A stretch of DNA of 64,000 nt from Paludibacter sp. (GTDB lineage: Bacteria > Bacteroidota > Bacteroidia > Bacteroidales > Paludibacteraceae): contig JADGPS010000001.1 of the NCBI GenBank assembly GCA_017882285.1, forward strand, positions 86,984 through 150,983, read 5' to 3'. The translations under genes and the position numbers were made by a program. The notes beneath the pieces were generated by a model that worked only from the letters and a program-made list of their open reading frames with translations, made no database searches and was not told where the DNA came from. This document shows positions 8,446-17,826 of this stretch, one piece after another (position 1 is the first letter of the stretch; every line of letters starts with the position of its first letter).

Positions 8446-9579
8446 TTATTTTTCTACGCCAAATTTATAGATACAAGTGCTCTTGTAAACTTTTCCCGGT
8501 TCGAGAATGGTAGAAGGCCATTGTGGTTTATTTGGACTGTCGGGATAATGTTGTGTTTCCAAACAAATTCCGGTACGTTGTTTATAAACAATACCATTTT
8601 TACCTTTTACCGTTCCATCAAGGAAGTTTCCTGTATATACCTGAACACCTGGCTCGTTGGTAAATACTTCAAGAGAAATTCCTGTAATGGGTGAAGTTAC
8701 TTTAGCAGCAAGTTTTGTAACATCGCCGGCAGTATTTAATACCCAGTTATGATCATATCCATTTCCATTTTTCAGTTGAATAAAATCATATTTGTTAATG
8801 TCGGTTCCTATCACTTTTGGAGTTCTGAAATCCATTGGTGTATCTTTTACCGAATCAATTGCTCCGGTAGTCATAAATGTACTGTCAACAGGTGTATAAC
8901 CATCAGCATTGATGTAAACTGTATTATCAGTTATAGGGTTAACCGGATTTCCAGAAAGATTGAAATAGGAATGATTACATATGTTAATCACTGTTTTCTT
9001 ATCGGTAGTAGCCTCAAAATTAATCTTGATTGCATTATCTGCAGTCAGAACGAAAGTAACTTTTGCAGTTACGTTTCCGGGAAAGTTTTGATCACCATCA
9101 GGAGATAAACGGGTCAATTCTATGGTTGTGTCATTCACCTGATTTACTTTTTGATAAACCTGATATTGCCAACCTTTTGGCCCACCGTGTAAACAATGAC
9201 CAAAATTATTTGGAATCAAATGAACAGTATCTCCATCTAAAACAAATCGAGCTTTGTTTATACGATTGGCATAACGACCGATAGAAGCACCAAAATCGCT
9301 CGGAATTTTTACATAATCGGCTACACTGTCAAATCCAAGAACAACATCCTGCATTTTACCTGCTTTGTCAGGAACCATTATTGAAACAATTCGACCACCA
9401 AAATTAGTAATGCAAACTTCCATTCCGGATGCATTTTTTAGCACATACAAACCTGTCGAATCTCCATTAATAACTTTCGTGAAGTCGGACTTAACCAACC
9501 CTGAAAGCGTTTTTTCGCTTTTCTCTTTACATCCCAGCATAAGCAGCGGAAGCAAAGCTAAATAAATCAGTTTTTTCAT
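8446..9579 (-). CDS. galM: Aldose 1-epimerase (mutarotase), predicted lipoprotein
   Basis: Interconverts alpha and beta anomers of aldoses. The 377 residues begin with a lipoprotein signal peptide (MKKLIYLALLPLLMLGCKEK, lipobox LMLGC), so the mature enzyme should be tethered by Cys17 outside the cytoplasm. The core matches GalM: GRYANRI and HCLHGG (substrate contacts), NHSYFNLSG containing a catalytic histidine, and the C-terminal catalytic-Glu region CLETQHYPDSPN. Lying between araB and the symporter, it probably equilibrates arabinose anomers on the periplasmic side before uptake. The lipoprotein form is common in Bacteroidota sugar loci, unlike cytoplasmic E. coli GalM. Confidence 0.93.
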   Translation of the reverse strand: MKKLIYLALLPLLMLGCKEKSEKTLSGLVKSDFTKVINGDSTGLYVLKNASGMEVCITNFGGRIVSIMVPDKAGKMQDVVLGFDSVADYVKIPSDFGASIGRYANRINKARFVLDGDTVHLIPNNFGHCLHGGPKGWQYQVYQKVNQVNDTTIELTRLSPDGDQNFPGNVTAKVTFVLTADNAIKINFEATTDKKTVINICNHSYFNLSGNPVNPITDNTVYINADGYTPVDSTFMTTGAIDSVKDTPMDFRTPKVIGTDINKYDFIQLKNGNGYDHNWVLNTAGDVTKLAAKVTSPITGISLEVFTNEPGVQVYTGNFLDGTVKGKNGIVYKQRTGICLETQHYPDSPNKPQWPSTILEPGKVYKSTCIYKFGVEK

Positions 9580-9600
9580 GTGTATTATTTTTAAATGTGT

Positions 9601-11268
9601 TTATGAAAGTTCTTTCTCTGTAAATTGACCCAGTTTGATATAGTCTTTATACAGTTCGTTATACAATGCTACATTAGCCGGATTTGGAAAGTATTCCTGA
9701 GCAAAGCCCATACCCATTGCTTTTTGAGCATCTTCAACTTTATCGTAAACGCCGGCAACAACCGCTGCAAACATTGATGCACCGAAAGCACAAGCCTGTT
9801 CAGCTTTAGCAACTTTTATCGGCATATTCAATACATCAGCCATGGTTTGCATTACAAAAGGTGATTTCAAAGCAATACCGCCAATACCAATAATCTCGTT
9901 GATTACCACTCCATTTTCGATAAAGCGATCAACAATTGCTTTTGATCCGTAGGCAGTTGCTTCAACCAATGCACGGAAAACCAATGGTGCAGAACTACCC
10001 AGATTTATACCTGTGATGGTGCCTTTTACCATTTGATTTGCATCCGGAGTACGACGACCATTCATCCAATCGGTTGCTAAAACGGTAGATTCTGAAACCG
10101 GAACTTTTGCTGCTTCTTCAGATAAAGCCGGAATAATCTGATCCAATGATTCTTCTATCAATTTTTGTTTCGTTTCTTCGTCAATCAGAGTTGATTTTGC
10201 CAAAATATTTTCAATTGGCCAGGCTACTAAACGTTTGAACCAGGCATAAACATCACCAAAAGCAGATTGACCGGCTTCCAAACCAACCATGCCGGGAATT
10301 ACCGAACCATCAACCTGACCACAAATGCCGGGAATCAGTTTGTCGCCCATTTCCTTGTAACTTGAAACCATAATATCGCAGGTAGAAGTTCCAATGATGC
10401 GAACCAAGGCTCCCGGTTTTACTTCTGCTCCAACTGCACCCATATGTGCATCGAAAGCTCCTGCAGCAACAGCCACTTTGGTAGTTAATCCCAAACGGGT
10501 TGCCCATTCTTCGGTAAGCATACCTACTTTTTGATCACTTGGGCAAGTGTCAGCATATAAGCGCTCACGAAATCCGGCCAAAACTGGATCTAATGCTACC
10601 AAAAATTCTTCTGATGGAAGTCCACCCCATTCATTCAGCCACATGGCTTTATGTCCTGAAGCACAACGACTGCGGTAAATATTATTTGCATCATTTGTTC
10701 CTGTAATTAATGCAGGTAACCAGTCGCAATGTTCAACTATCGAATAGGCTGCATTGCGCACTTTTTCATCAACACGCAAAACGTGTAATGCTTTTGCCCA
10801 AAACCATTCCGAAGAATAGATTCCACCTTCGTACGAAGTATAATCCACATTCCATTTTACAGACAAATCATTTATTTCCTGAGCTTCTTTAATTCCGGTA
10901 TGATCTTTCCATAATACAAACATCGCATTTGGATTTTCAGCAAATTCAGGTAATATTGAAAGCGGAGTTCCGTTTTTGTCGGTAAAAGCCGGAGTACTAC
11001 CGGTTGTATCAAACGCAATACCAACCACCTTTTCGGCAGTTCCAGCCGGACATTTTGCCAAAGCTGTTTTTACTGTATATTCCAGTCCTTCAATATAATC
11101 CAACGGGTGTTGGCGATATTGATTGGCAGTTGGAACACAGTATTTACCTTCCATCCAACGTGGATAATATTTTACAGCGGAAGCCATTTCAGCACCTGTG
11201 ATGGCATCAATAACCACCGCGCGACACGAATCGCTTCCATAATCTAAACCAATAACGTATTTGCTCAT
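9601..11268 (-). CDS. araB: L-ribulokinase
   Basis: Phosphorylates L-ribulose to L-ribulose-5-phosphate, step 2 of the arabinose isomerase pathway. It is an FGGY-family kinase of 555 residues from ATG 11268 (MSKYVIGLDYGSDSCRAV); the frame extends 48 bp upstream, but those residues come from the hairpin spacer. It shows N-terminal GLDYGSDS (phosphate 1), CDWLPALITG, DAHMGAVGAEVKPGALVRI and the C-terminal IIGIGGIALKSPFVMQTMAD signature region. E. coli AraB has 566 residues. It is flanked by araA upstream and galM downstream (21 bp gap). Confidence 0.96.
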   Translation of the reverse strand: MSKYVIGLDYGSDSCRAVVIDAITGAEMASAVKYYPRWMEGKYCVPTANQYRQHPLDYIEGLEYTVKTALAKCPAGTAEKVVGIAFDTTGSTPAFTDKNGTPLSILPEFAENPNAMFVLWKDHTGIKEAQEINDLSVKWNVDYTSYEGGIYSSEWFWAKALHVLRVDEKVRNAAYSIVEHCDWLPALITGTNDANNIYRSRCASGHKAMWLNEWGGLPSEEFLVALDPVLAGFRERLYADTCPSDQKVGMLTEEWATRLGLTTKVAVAAGAFDAHMGAVGAEVKPGALVRIIGTSTCDIMVSSYKEMGDKLIPGICGQVDGSVIPGMVGLEAGQSAFGDVYAWFKRLVAWPIENILAKSTLIDEETKQKLIEESLDQIIPALSEEAAKVPVSESTVLATDWMNGRRTPDANQMVKGTITGINLGSSAPLVFRALVEATAYGSKAIVDRFIENGVVINEIIGIGGIALKSPFVMQTMADVLNMPIKVAKAEQACAFGASMFAAVVAGVYDKVEDAQKAMGMGFAQEYFPNPANVALYNELYKDYIKLGQFTEKELS

Positions 11269-11283
11269 AATATTTTTTAATGC

Positions 11284-11326
11284 ATAATTCACAATGCACA
11301 ATTCATTATTATGCATTGTGAATTAT
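11284..11326. promoter_or_regulatory. Inverted repeat in the araA-araB spacer
   Basis: A perfect 15-bp inverted repeat: ATAATTCACAATGCA (11284-11298) and TGCATTGTGAATTAT (11312-11326). A further AATTGTGAATTAT half-copy at 11328-11340 overlaps the araA stop. The transcript could fold into a stable hairpin between the two cistrons, affecting mRNA stability or relative expression. There is no long T-tract, so it is not a typical terminator. Confidence 0.5.
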
Positions 11327-11336
11327 TAATTGTGAA

Positions 11337-12839
11337 TTATCTAAGTGCTTTATTCAACATGTAATAAACTTCATTATTACGAATGTCTTGTTTGAATTGA
11401 CGAATATTGGTATCTTTATCAATAATCAACATTTCAATGTCTGCGATTTCAGCAAGGTCTTCCATCATCTCTGAGGTGATTGAGAAAGAAAAACTTGAAT
11501 GGTGAGTTCCACCTGCAGTAATCCAGGCACCGGCGCCTACTTCAAGGTTTGGTTGTGGAATCCATAAGGCACAAGCTACGGGTAATTTAGGCAATGCTTT
11601 TGGTTCAATTACTTTCACTTCGTTTACTATCATGCGGAAACGGTTGCCCATATCAACGATAGTTGCAGCGATACCTTCACCTTTATGAGCCTGGAAAATC
11701 ATGCGGGCACAAACACCTGCATCACCAATTCCCAGGAAGTGAACTTCGATACGTGGTTTTGATTCTGCTATCTCTGGGTTGATTTCCAACATGTGTGATT
11801 GAAGAATAGAACTTTTCGCACCGTCGAAATTCAACACATAATCTTCAAGGAAAGAACAACCACCGGGTAAACCTTTAGCCATAACCCACATGGTGCGAGT
11901 AAGAGCAGCAGTTTTCCAGTCGCCTTCAGCTCCGAAACCATAACCTTCGGCCATCAAACGTTGAGAAGCAAAACCCATCAATTGAGACATTCCTTCTAAT
12001 TCGTTGAAACTGGTGGTAAAAGCAGTTGCGCCTTTATCTTCCAGAAAGCGACGTAACCCGATTTCCTGAGCAGCAGCCTGACGTACTGAAATATGTTTCT
12101 CAGCACCTTTTTTGCAATCGTCGGCAAATTCGTAATTTTTTTCGTAGACAGCTATCAATGTATCAATTTCAACTTCGGTAACTGCTTCTACATAAGGAAC
12201 AAGTTTCGCAATCGGTGCATTATCTACATGGTAACCCAAACGGATTTCAGCTTCCACTTTGTCTCCATCGGTAACAGCCACATTGTTCATGTTGTCACCG
12301 AAACGGATGATTAGCATGTTTTGTGAATCTGCCCAACCGGCACAAACACGCATCCACGAAGAAATTTTCGCTTGAGTAGATTGATCTTTCCAGTAACCGA
12401 CAACAATTTTGCGAGGTTTGCGTAAACGGCTGGTAATAAATCCAAATTCACGATCTCCATGAGCTGATTGATTCAAATTCATGAAATCCATGTCGATTTC
12501 GCTCCATGGAATTTGTTCGTTGAATTGAGTGTGAAGATGCAACAATGGTTTTTTATAATCCATCAAACCGTGAATCCACATTTTAGCAGGGGAGAAAGTG
12601 TGCATCCAGGTAATAAGACCGAGACATTTGGTATCGCCGTTTGCTGCACGCATAATATCTGCAATTTCAGACGATGAGTTAGCAGTTCCTTTATAAACTA
12701 CTTTTACAGGAAGGTTACCCGATTGGTTCAACCCTTTTACCATTTCATTTGAGTGTGCGTCTACTTTTACGACCGCATCACCTCCGTACAGCAGCTGTGC
12801 TCCTGTTACGAACCATACTTCTAAATCTTTGAATTCCAT
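11337..12839 (-). CDS. araA: L-arabinose isomerase
   Basis: Converts L-arabinose to L-ribulose, the first pathway step; Mn-dependent and cytoplasmic. It has exactly 500 residues, like E. coli AraA. Family landmarks are FVTGAQLLYGGDAV near the start, GYGFGAEGDWKTAAL (metal-ligand Glu region), LEDYVLNFD with the second Glu, SHMLEINPEIA with a ligand His, and THHSSFSFSI near residue 450 with the C-terminal His. Downstream of araD (72 bp gap) and upstream of araB. Confidence 0.97.
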   Translation of the reverse strand: MEFKDLEVWFVTGAQLLYGGDAVVKVDAHSNEMVKGLNQSGNLPVKVVYKGTANSSSEIADIMRAANGDTKCLGLITWMHTFSPAKMWIHGLMDYKKPLLHLHTQFNEQIPWSEIDMDFMNLNQSAHGDREFGFITSRLRKPRKIVVGYWKDQSTQAKISSWMRVCAGWADSQNMLIIRFGDNMNNVAVTDGDKVEAEIRLGYHVDNAPIAKLVPYVEAVTEVEIDTLIAVYEKNYEFADDCKKGAEKHISVRQAAAQEIGLRRFLEDKGATAFTTSFNELEGMSQLMGFASQRLMAEGYGFGAEGDWKTAALTRTMWVMAKGLPGGCSFLEDYVLNFDGAKSSILQSHMLEINPEIAESKPRIEVHFLGIGDAGVCARMIFQAHKGEGIAATIVDMGNRFRMIVNEVKVIEPKALPKLPVACALWIPQPNLEVGAGAWITAGGTHHSSFSFSITSEMMEDLAEIADIEMLIIDKDTNIRQFKQDIRNNEVYYMLNKALR

Positions 12840-12911
12840 GATAGTTTGATTTTATTTGTTTTGTCTTTTAATTATTTGATATATGTTGAGAAATAAATCA
12901 CTGTCAACTGT

Positions 12912-13595
12912 TTACTGACCATAATATGCTCCCGGTCCGTGTTTGCGATAAAAATGTTTTTTAATCAGGTGTGGATTCATGGACAGATTTGGATTTACGC
13001 CGTAAGCGATATAGGCCATTTTGCCAACTTGTTCCATTACTATTGCATTGTGTACTGCATCGTGAGCATTTTTACCCCATGAGAATGGACCGTGGTTTTT
13101 TACTAATACACCCGGAATAAAGTCAGGATTCAATCCGTTGAATATTTCAACTACCACATTTCCTGTTTCCAGTTCGTACTCACCTTCAACTTCGGCTTGC
13201 GTCATGTCGCGCGTACAAGGAATGGCATCGCTGAAATAATCTGCATGCGTTGTTCCAATGTTTGGAATGTCACAACCGGCCTGAGCCCATGCTGTTGCGT
13301 AAGTAGAGTGGGTGTGAACGACACCGCCAATGTTCGGGAATGCTTTGTAGAATACAAGGTGTGTAGCAGTGTCCGACGAAGGTTTAAGTTTGCCTTCAAT
13401 CACTTTGCCGTCCAAGTCAACCACTACCATATCTTCGGCTTTCATGTCTTCGTACGAAACGCCCGAAGGTTTGATAACCACTAATCCGGTAGCTCGGTCA
13501 ATAGCACTCACATTTCCCCAAGTGAAAATAACTAATCCGTGTTTCACCAGATCCAGATTGGCCTGAAATACTTCTTGTTTTAGTGCTTCTAACAT
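12912..13595 (-). CDS. araD: L-ribulose-5-phosphate 4-epimerase
   Basis: Converts L-ribulose-5-phosphate to D-xylulose-5-phosphate, feeding the pentose phosphate pathway. It is a class II aldolase-fold zinc enzyme of 227 residues from ATG 13595 ([15 protein letters not shown]). The frame is open to 13658, but the extra residues ([11 protein letters not shown]...) are not family-like. Visible are [19 protein letters not shown], the zinc-ligand region [16 protein letters not shown] and [16 protein letters not shown]. It is the first structural gene after araR (59 bp gap). Confidence 0.96.
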   Translation of the reverse strand: MLEALKQEVFQANLDLVKHGLVIFTWGNVSAIDRATGLVVIKPSGVSYEDMKAEDMVVVDLDGKVIEGKLKPSSDTATHLVFYKAFPNIGGVVHTHSTYATAWAQAGCDIPNIGTTHADYFSDAIPCTRDMTQAEVEGEYELETGNVVVEIFNGLNPDFIPGVLVKNHGPFSWGKNAHDAVHNAIVMEQVGKMAYIAYGVNPNLSMNPHLIKKHFYRKHGPGAYYGQ

Positions 13596-13625
13596 AATTA
13601 TTTCTATAAAATTATTAATAAGGGT

Positions 13626-13641
13626 AATAAGTACACTTATT
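13626..13641. promoter_or_regulatory. Small palindrome between araR and araD
   Basis: AATAAGT-AC-ACTTATT, a 7-bp perfect dyad in the 59-bp araR-araD spacer. It could be a second AraR site or mark internal transcription control. It shares the AAGT/ACTT core with the operator candidate at 14421-14443, but the match is short and chance is possible. Confidence 0.3.
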
Positions 13642-13654
13642 GAATTAAAAAAAA

Positions 13655-14344
13655 TCAAATCGAAAAATGGAGTCCTTGTTGTATTAACTGATCGTATTTA
13701 TCTTTTATGAATCTGTAATAATAAGCTCCTTTTCGGGAATTGCTTTTATCTTTTTCATCCAGTTTTTCAAGGATATCCATTGCCAGAATTTTTTTTCTAA
13801 AATTTCGTTTGTCAATATCTTCCTGATAAATTGACTCGTATAAACTTTGTAAAGTTGGTAAAGTAAACTGTTCCTGCAGCAAATTAAAACCTATCGGCTT
13901 AACCGCAGCCCGGCGTTGCAATAAATTCAGAGTATTCTTTACCATCAGTGAATGGTCGAAAATAAGTTCTGGAAGTTGCGTAATTTTCACCCAGCGAGCA
14001 TCATATTTTTCGGCTAGCGAAGTATCAAACTTCTCAATATCAACAAGTGCATAATAAGCGATGGAGATTACGCGTTCCAAATCACGATTTATCTCACCAA
14101 AAGCACCAACCTGCTCCATGTAAATATCTTCAATGCCTGTATATTCGTCTACTACCCTTTTGGCTGCTTCATTAATGCTTTCGAATTTATTCACGAAACC
14201 ACCCATTAACGACCAACCACCCTGCATTGGTTCAAACGGTCGCTTTGCTATAAGTATATGCAATTCGTTTTCTCTGAACCCCATTATTATACAGTCAACA
14301 GCAACGTAATGCTTGTCTTTATTTTGATAAAATGCTGCAGTCAT
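13655..14344 (-). CDS. araR: Nudix-type arabinose regulator AraR
   Basis: Transcription factor of the NrtR/Nudix-regulator class, 229 residues: Nudix-like N-terminal domain (1-150) plus a C-terminal winged helix (about 160-229; [13 protein letters not shown] through KGAYYYRF). The Nudix box at residues 49-71 is degenerate: the REUxEE core reads RVVDEY, so catalytic acidic residues are missing and ligand sensing rather than hydrolysis is expected. Bacteroides thetaiotaomicron controls arabinose genes with a Nudix-family AraR (established knowledge); here the gene heads the ara operon. DNA-binding effector and sign of control are inferred. Probably autoregulated through the palindrome upstream. 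Confidence 0.88.
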   Translation of the reverse strand: MTAAFYQNKDKHYVAVDCIIMGFRENELHILIAKRPFEPMQGGWSLMGGFVNKFESINEAAKRVVDEYTGIEDIYMEQVGAFGEINRDLERVISIAYYALVDIEKFDTSLAEKYDARWVKITQLPELIFDHSLMVKNTLNLLQRRAAVKPIGFNLLQEQFTLPTLQSLYESIYQEDIDKRNFRKKILAMDILEKLDEKDKSNSRKGAYYYRFIKDKYDQLIQQGLHFSI

Positions 14345-14699
14345 TCGAATTAGGGGGAAATAAATATAAATAATGTATTGATTACTTGATATTTAATATG
14401 ATTTAAATTGCTCTTAAATTACAAGTGTAAATTAAACACTTGTTTTTTGAATATGATTCATTATATATTATGTTTTACAACACATTTTATAAAGAGAAAT
14501 AGTGTATCCAATATAAAAGTCATATCTTAACACAATTCAGTAATTGGGAAAATTTAAATATTAAATTCTTTGGCTTTTCAATACTTTCTTCCAATTCAGA
14601 GACTTAAAGTTTTATTAAACGGATATGTTGAACGACTTGCTTACTTGCTCAGTTGCCAGATTGAAAATTGACCGCAATTCAACTTTATGAGGTAGGGTT
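14345..14699. other. 355-bp regulatory spacer upstream of the ara operon
   Basis: No gene is visible. It is AT-rich and contains one clear palindrome (14421-14443). I find no TAnnTTTG box on the minus strand, so the ara promoter may be weak or activator-dependent. It also holds the terminal region of the upstream lipid kinase transcript. Confidence 0.5.
14421..14443. promoter_or_regulatory. Candidate AraR operator
   Basis: Perfect 8-bp dyad ACAAGTGT-N7-ACACTTGT, centred about 88 bp upstream of the araR start codon. The size, symmetry and position suit a dimeric winged-helix regulator controlling the araR-araDAB operon. Confidence 0.55.
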
Positions 14700-15635
14700 T
14701 TATGGAATAATCATCTGAATTGCGTTCGGAATAATACTGATTTTGAACGGAGAAAATCCGTTTACAATAATCCCATCTGCTTCCAGCAAAGCGGCTTTGT
14801 TGCATTGAACCAGTAGACTTTGAGTTTGGAATGATTCTATTACCGGATGTTCCAACAATTTTCCATTAAAAATCCGAAGCAAAGCAGTAATAATGTCCCA
14901 GATAGTGGGTTTTTTAGCCATCATCACATCCATCAATCCATCGTAGGGTACAGCATTCGGATTTTGTTTCATGCCGCCACCGCTATAACAACCGTTGGCC
15001 ACATTCATGGTAAACATTCCATTGGTGATATTTCTTTCATCCGAAAAGATCCTTACTTTATGGGCTTTGTAGGTGAAAACAGCTCCGAGCAAGGCCAAAG
15101 TATAAAGAAAGGAGTGACTTCCTAAAACAGCTTTCAACCTGTGAGTGAGATTCACGACGGCTGCGTCAAGTCCTAGACCAATTGAATTAATAAAGAAATG
15201 AGATTCTTTAATGCCTTCCATATCATATTCCACTTTGCCAATATCAATCGACTGCGTTTTTCCTTTAAAAAATACGTCGATTGATTTGTTATAATCACGT
15301 GTTAATCCCCAAAACCGACCCCAGTCGTTGCCCGTTCCGCGTGGAATTAATGCAATTTTCAACGAACTTGTGTTTTCGATATTCGCACTGAAAATGCCGT
15401 TTATCACTTCACTCATGGTGCCATCCCCACCCAAAATCATTATGTTTTTATAGTTTTTATCAACAAAATATCGTGCAATCTTCGATGCATGACCGGCAAA
15501 TCGTGTTATCCTGTAATCAAATTCAATTCCGGCATGTTTTAAAGCCAGAAAAAGATATTTTCGTTGTTGTCGGAATTTCTTTTTTCCTGATTTAGGGTTA
15601 ATTATGATGGCCCAATGTTGCGGTGTGATGTCCAT
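14700..15635 (-). CDS. Diacylglycerol/lipid kinase (DagK/YegS family)
   Basis: Phosphorylates diacylglycerol or a related lipid at the membrane face. It has 311 residues with the catalytic motifs INPKSGKKK (about 12-20), ILGGDGTMSEVINGI (nucleotide-binding GGDGT) and PRGTGNDWGR. The C-terminal domain contains GGGMKQNPNAVPYDGLMDV, typical of DgkB/YegS. Lipid specificity cannot be told from sequence. It appears to be monocistronic, separated from aroC by a 211-bp repeat-bearing spacer. Confidence 0.92.
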   Translation of the reverse strand: MDITPQHWAIIINPKSGKKKFRQQRKYLFLALKHAGIEFDYRITRFAGHASKIARYFVDKNYKNIMILGGDGTMSEVINGIFSANIENTSSLKIALIPRGTGNDWGRFWGLTRDYNKSIDVFFKGKTQSIDIGKVEYDMEGIKESHFFINSIGLGLDAAVVNLTHRLKAVLGSHSFLYTLALLGAVFTYKAHKVRIFSDERNITNGMFTMNVANGCYSGGGMKQNPNAVPYDGLMDVMMAKKPTIWDIITALLRIFNGKLLEHPVIESFQTQSLLVQCNKAALLEADGIIVNGFSPFKISIIPNAIQMIIP

Positions 15636-15680
15636 AAATTTACTCCGTGTTATTTGCTCCTTTTAGTCGCGTTATTCATC

Positions 15681-15703
15681 GTTATTTGTTCGCTTCGCTC
15701 ACG
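15681..15703. repeat. 23-bp dispersed repeat, copy 2
   Basis: Identical to 1206-1228. Just downstream in the same spacer, at 15786-15846, there is a near-tandem run of AATAACGC-AAGTAAATAACAACT-like words, partly complementary in base content to this repeat (GCGTTATT against AATAACGC). Confidence 0.7.
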
Positions 15704-15846
15704 TTATTTACTTTGATACATTTGCCTCTCAGGCTTTATTTTGCTTTACGATATATTTTCAAATGTGTTAATCAATTTTTAAAAATAACAATTAATAACG
15801 CAAAGTAAATAACAACTAATAACGCGAAGCAAATAACTATAAATAA

Positions 15847-16911
15847 CTAATTTTTCGTTAGATACAAATCCATCAACGTCAATGCAGCCATTGCTTCTAC
15901 AATAGGCACAGCACGCGGTAAAACACAAGGATCATGTCGGCCACGAGCTTCCAGTTCCACTTCGTTGATATGAATATCAAGTGTATTCTGTTTTTTCGAA
16001 ATAGTAGCTACCGGTTTGAATAAAACCCGAAAATATATATCTTGTCCGTTGCTGATTCCGCCCTGAATTCCACCAGAATTATTTGTTTTGGTCGTTACTT
16101 TGTCGCCAACTTTTACAAACGGGTCATTCATTTGCGATCCTTTCATGTTTACACCTTCAAATCCACGACCGTAATCGAAGCCATGAGTAGCGTTAATGCT
16201 CAACATGGCTTGTGCCAGTCGAGCTTGCAGTTTATCAAAAATCGGTTCACCCAATCCAACCTGAACGCCTTTAATAACACAGGAAATAATGCCACCTATA
16301 GAATCGCCTTCTTCTTTTAGTTGTTTGATATATTCAATCATTTTCTCAGCGGTTTCAGTTTCCGGACAGCGAACCACATTACTTTCGATTAATGACAAAT
16401 CAGCTGTTTCAAAAGTTTGCTTCATGGCAATGTGACCAACCTGTGAAGTGAAAGCGGTAATTTCAATTCCTTGTTTTTTTAATGCCAATTTTGCAATAGC
16501 TCCGGCGACAACGCGCGAAGCAGTCTCTCGCGCAGAACTTCTGCCTCCGCCACGATAATCACGTATTCCATATTTTTGTTGATACGTAAAATCGGCATGC
16601 GAGGGTCGATACACTTCTTTCAAATGGTCGTAATCTGAACTGTATTGATTTTCATTCCAGATAACAAAAGCAATCGGTGTTCCCGTAGTTTTTCCTTCGA
16701 AAATCCCCGACAGAAATTCTACTTTATCACCTTCTTTACGCGGTGTGGAAATGGCTGATTGCCCTGGACGACGACGATTTAACTCCTTTTGGATAAATTC
16801 TTCATCAATTTCAATTCCGGATGGACAACCATCAACAATTCCACCAATACCTTTTCCGTGGGATTCGCCAAATGAGGTGAATGTAAATAACTTTCCAAGT
16901 GTGTTCGACAT
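15847..16911 (-). CDS. aroC: Chorismate synthase
   Basis: Last step of the shikimate pathway: converts 5-enolpyruvylshikimate-3-phosphate to chorismate using reduced FMN. It has 354 residues, the usual length. All three family signatures are present: [18 protein letters not shown] (14-31), [11 protein letters not shown] (about 49-59) and [18 protein letters not shown] (about 118-135). A minus-strand TAACTTTG box lies 65 nt upstream. It appears to be a single-gene unit here. Confidence 0.97.
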   Translation of the reverse strand: MSNTLGKLFTFTSFGESHGKGIGGIVDGCPSGIEIDEEFIQKELNRRRPGQSAISTPRKEGDKVEFLSGIFEGKTTGTPIAFVIWNENQYSSDYDHLKEVYRPSHADFTYQQKYGIRDYRGGGRSSARETASRVVAGAIAKLALKKQGIEITAFTSQVGHIAMKQTFETADLSLIESNVVRCPETETAEKMIEYIKQLKEEGDSIGGIISCVIKGVQVGLGEPIFDKLQARLAQAMLSINATHGFDYGRGFEGVNMKGSQMNDPFVKVGDKVTTKTNNSGGIQGGISNGQDIYFRVLFKPVATISKKQNTLDIHINEVELEARGRHDPCVLPRAVPIVEAMAALTLMDLYLTKN

Positions 16912-16976
16912 AATATTTTGAAATGAATTATAAGTTTAGTTAGGAAAGTTCAGAATATAATCTTCAGTATAAAGTA

Positions 16977-16984
16977 CAAAGTTA
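16977..16984 (-). promoter_or_regulatory. Candidate -7 box for aroC
   Basis: Reads TAACTTTG on the minus strand, matching TAnnTTTG, with the aroC start 65 nt downstream. No clear -33 element. Confidence 0.4.
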
Positions 16985-17109
16985 TTCAAAAATTTTAAAT
17001 ACTGATTACTTTTTTGGAAAGGATTTATATCAAACTAAAAAAACAATGGATATTAAACGGTACGAAACCCCTTAATATCCACTATTTAAATTGTTGATTA
17101 TTAATTAAA

Positions 17110-17721
17110 TTAGTTACAGCCGCAACTGCTTCCGCAACTGCCAGCTTTTTCTTCTTTATCGTCGCATCCACAACTTCCATTATTGCAACTGCCATCGTCG
17201 CATCCACCTTCTCCACAACCATTACAACCACCGCCCATAAGTGCAGCTAATTCTTTTTCGGTAGCTTCGCGAACTTCAAGAACAGAACCTTTGAAGTGTA
17301 GATTTTCACCTGCTAATGGGTGGTTTAAATCAACTTTAACATGATTGTCGGTAATTGTTACAACCTGAGCATTGATACGGTTTCCTTCGCTATCCATTAA
17401 CGGAACTACATTGCCTTCGAAAATCATTTCTTCGTCAAGTTTACCATCAATTTCAAAAATAGTACGATCTAGATCTAAAACGCTTTCGTCATCATAAAGA
17501 CCGTAAGCATCTTCAGTATTAATTATGAAATCAAATTTGTCACCGGCCTGCATCCCAAACAAGTTTTCTTCAAATTTGGGAAGCATCATGCCTACACCGT
17601 AAATAAAACTCATTGGTTCATGAACAGTGGCTTTTTCCATCAATTCTAATTCTCCTTTTGTTTCGCCATCTACATACAATTCGTATTCTGCCGAAACTGC
17701 TTTGTTTGCTGTAATTTTCAT
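17110..17721 (-). CDS. slyD: SlyD-type FKBP peptidyl-prolyl isomerase with Cys-rich tail
   Basis: Peptidyl-prolyl cis-trans isomerase and chaperone of the SlyD class. Its 203 residues comprise an FKBP core (1-70 and 130-155) interrupted by an insert-in-flap chaperone domain (about 75-130: EDAYGLYDDESVLDLDR...). The tail (about 160-203) is Gly/Cys/Asp-rich with nine cysteines in CNGCGEGGC/GSCGC-style spacing. In SlyD the tail binds metals, notably nickel; E. coli's tail is His-rich as well, whereas this one is almost purely Cys. Cytoplasmic, with no signal peptide. Confidence 0.9.
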   Translation of the reverse strand: MKITANKAVSAEYELYVDGETKGELELMEKATVHEPMSFIYGVGMMLPKFEENLFGMQAGDKFDFIINTEDAYGLYDDESVLDLDRTIFEIDGKLDEEMIFEGNVVPLMDSEGNRINAQVVTITDNHVKVDLNHPLAGENLHFKGSVLEVREATEKELAALMGGGCNGCGEGGCDDGSCNNGSCGCDDKEEKAGSCGSSCGCN

Positions 17722-17826
17722 TTTTTATTTATTTGGTTTAAAATTATTATTGCATGTTTATATTAATCAGTCTATAATTGTTTTTCAAATGAAATTGTTC
17801 ATTGTAAAATGTTAAATGAAATAGAT

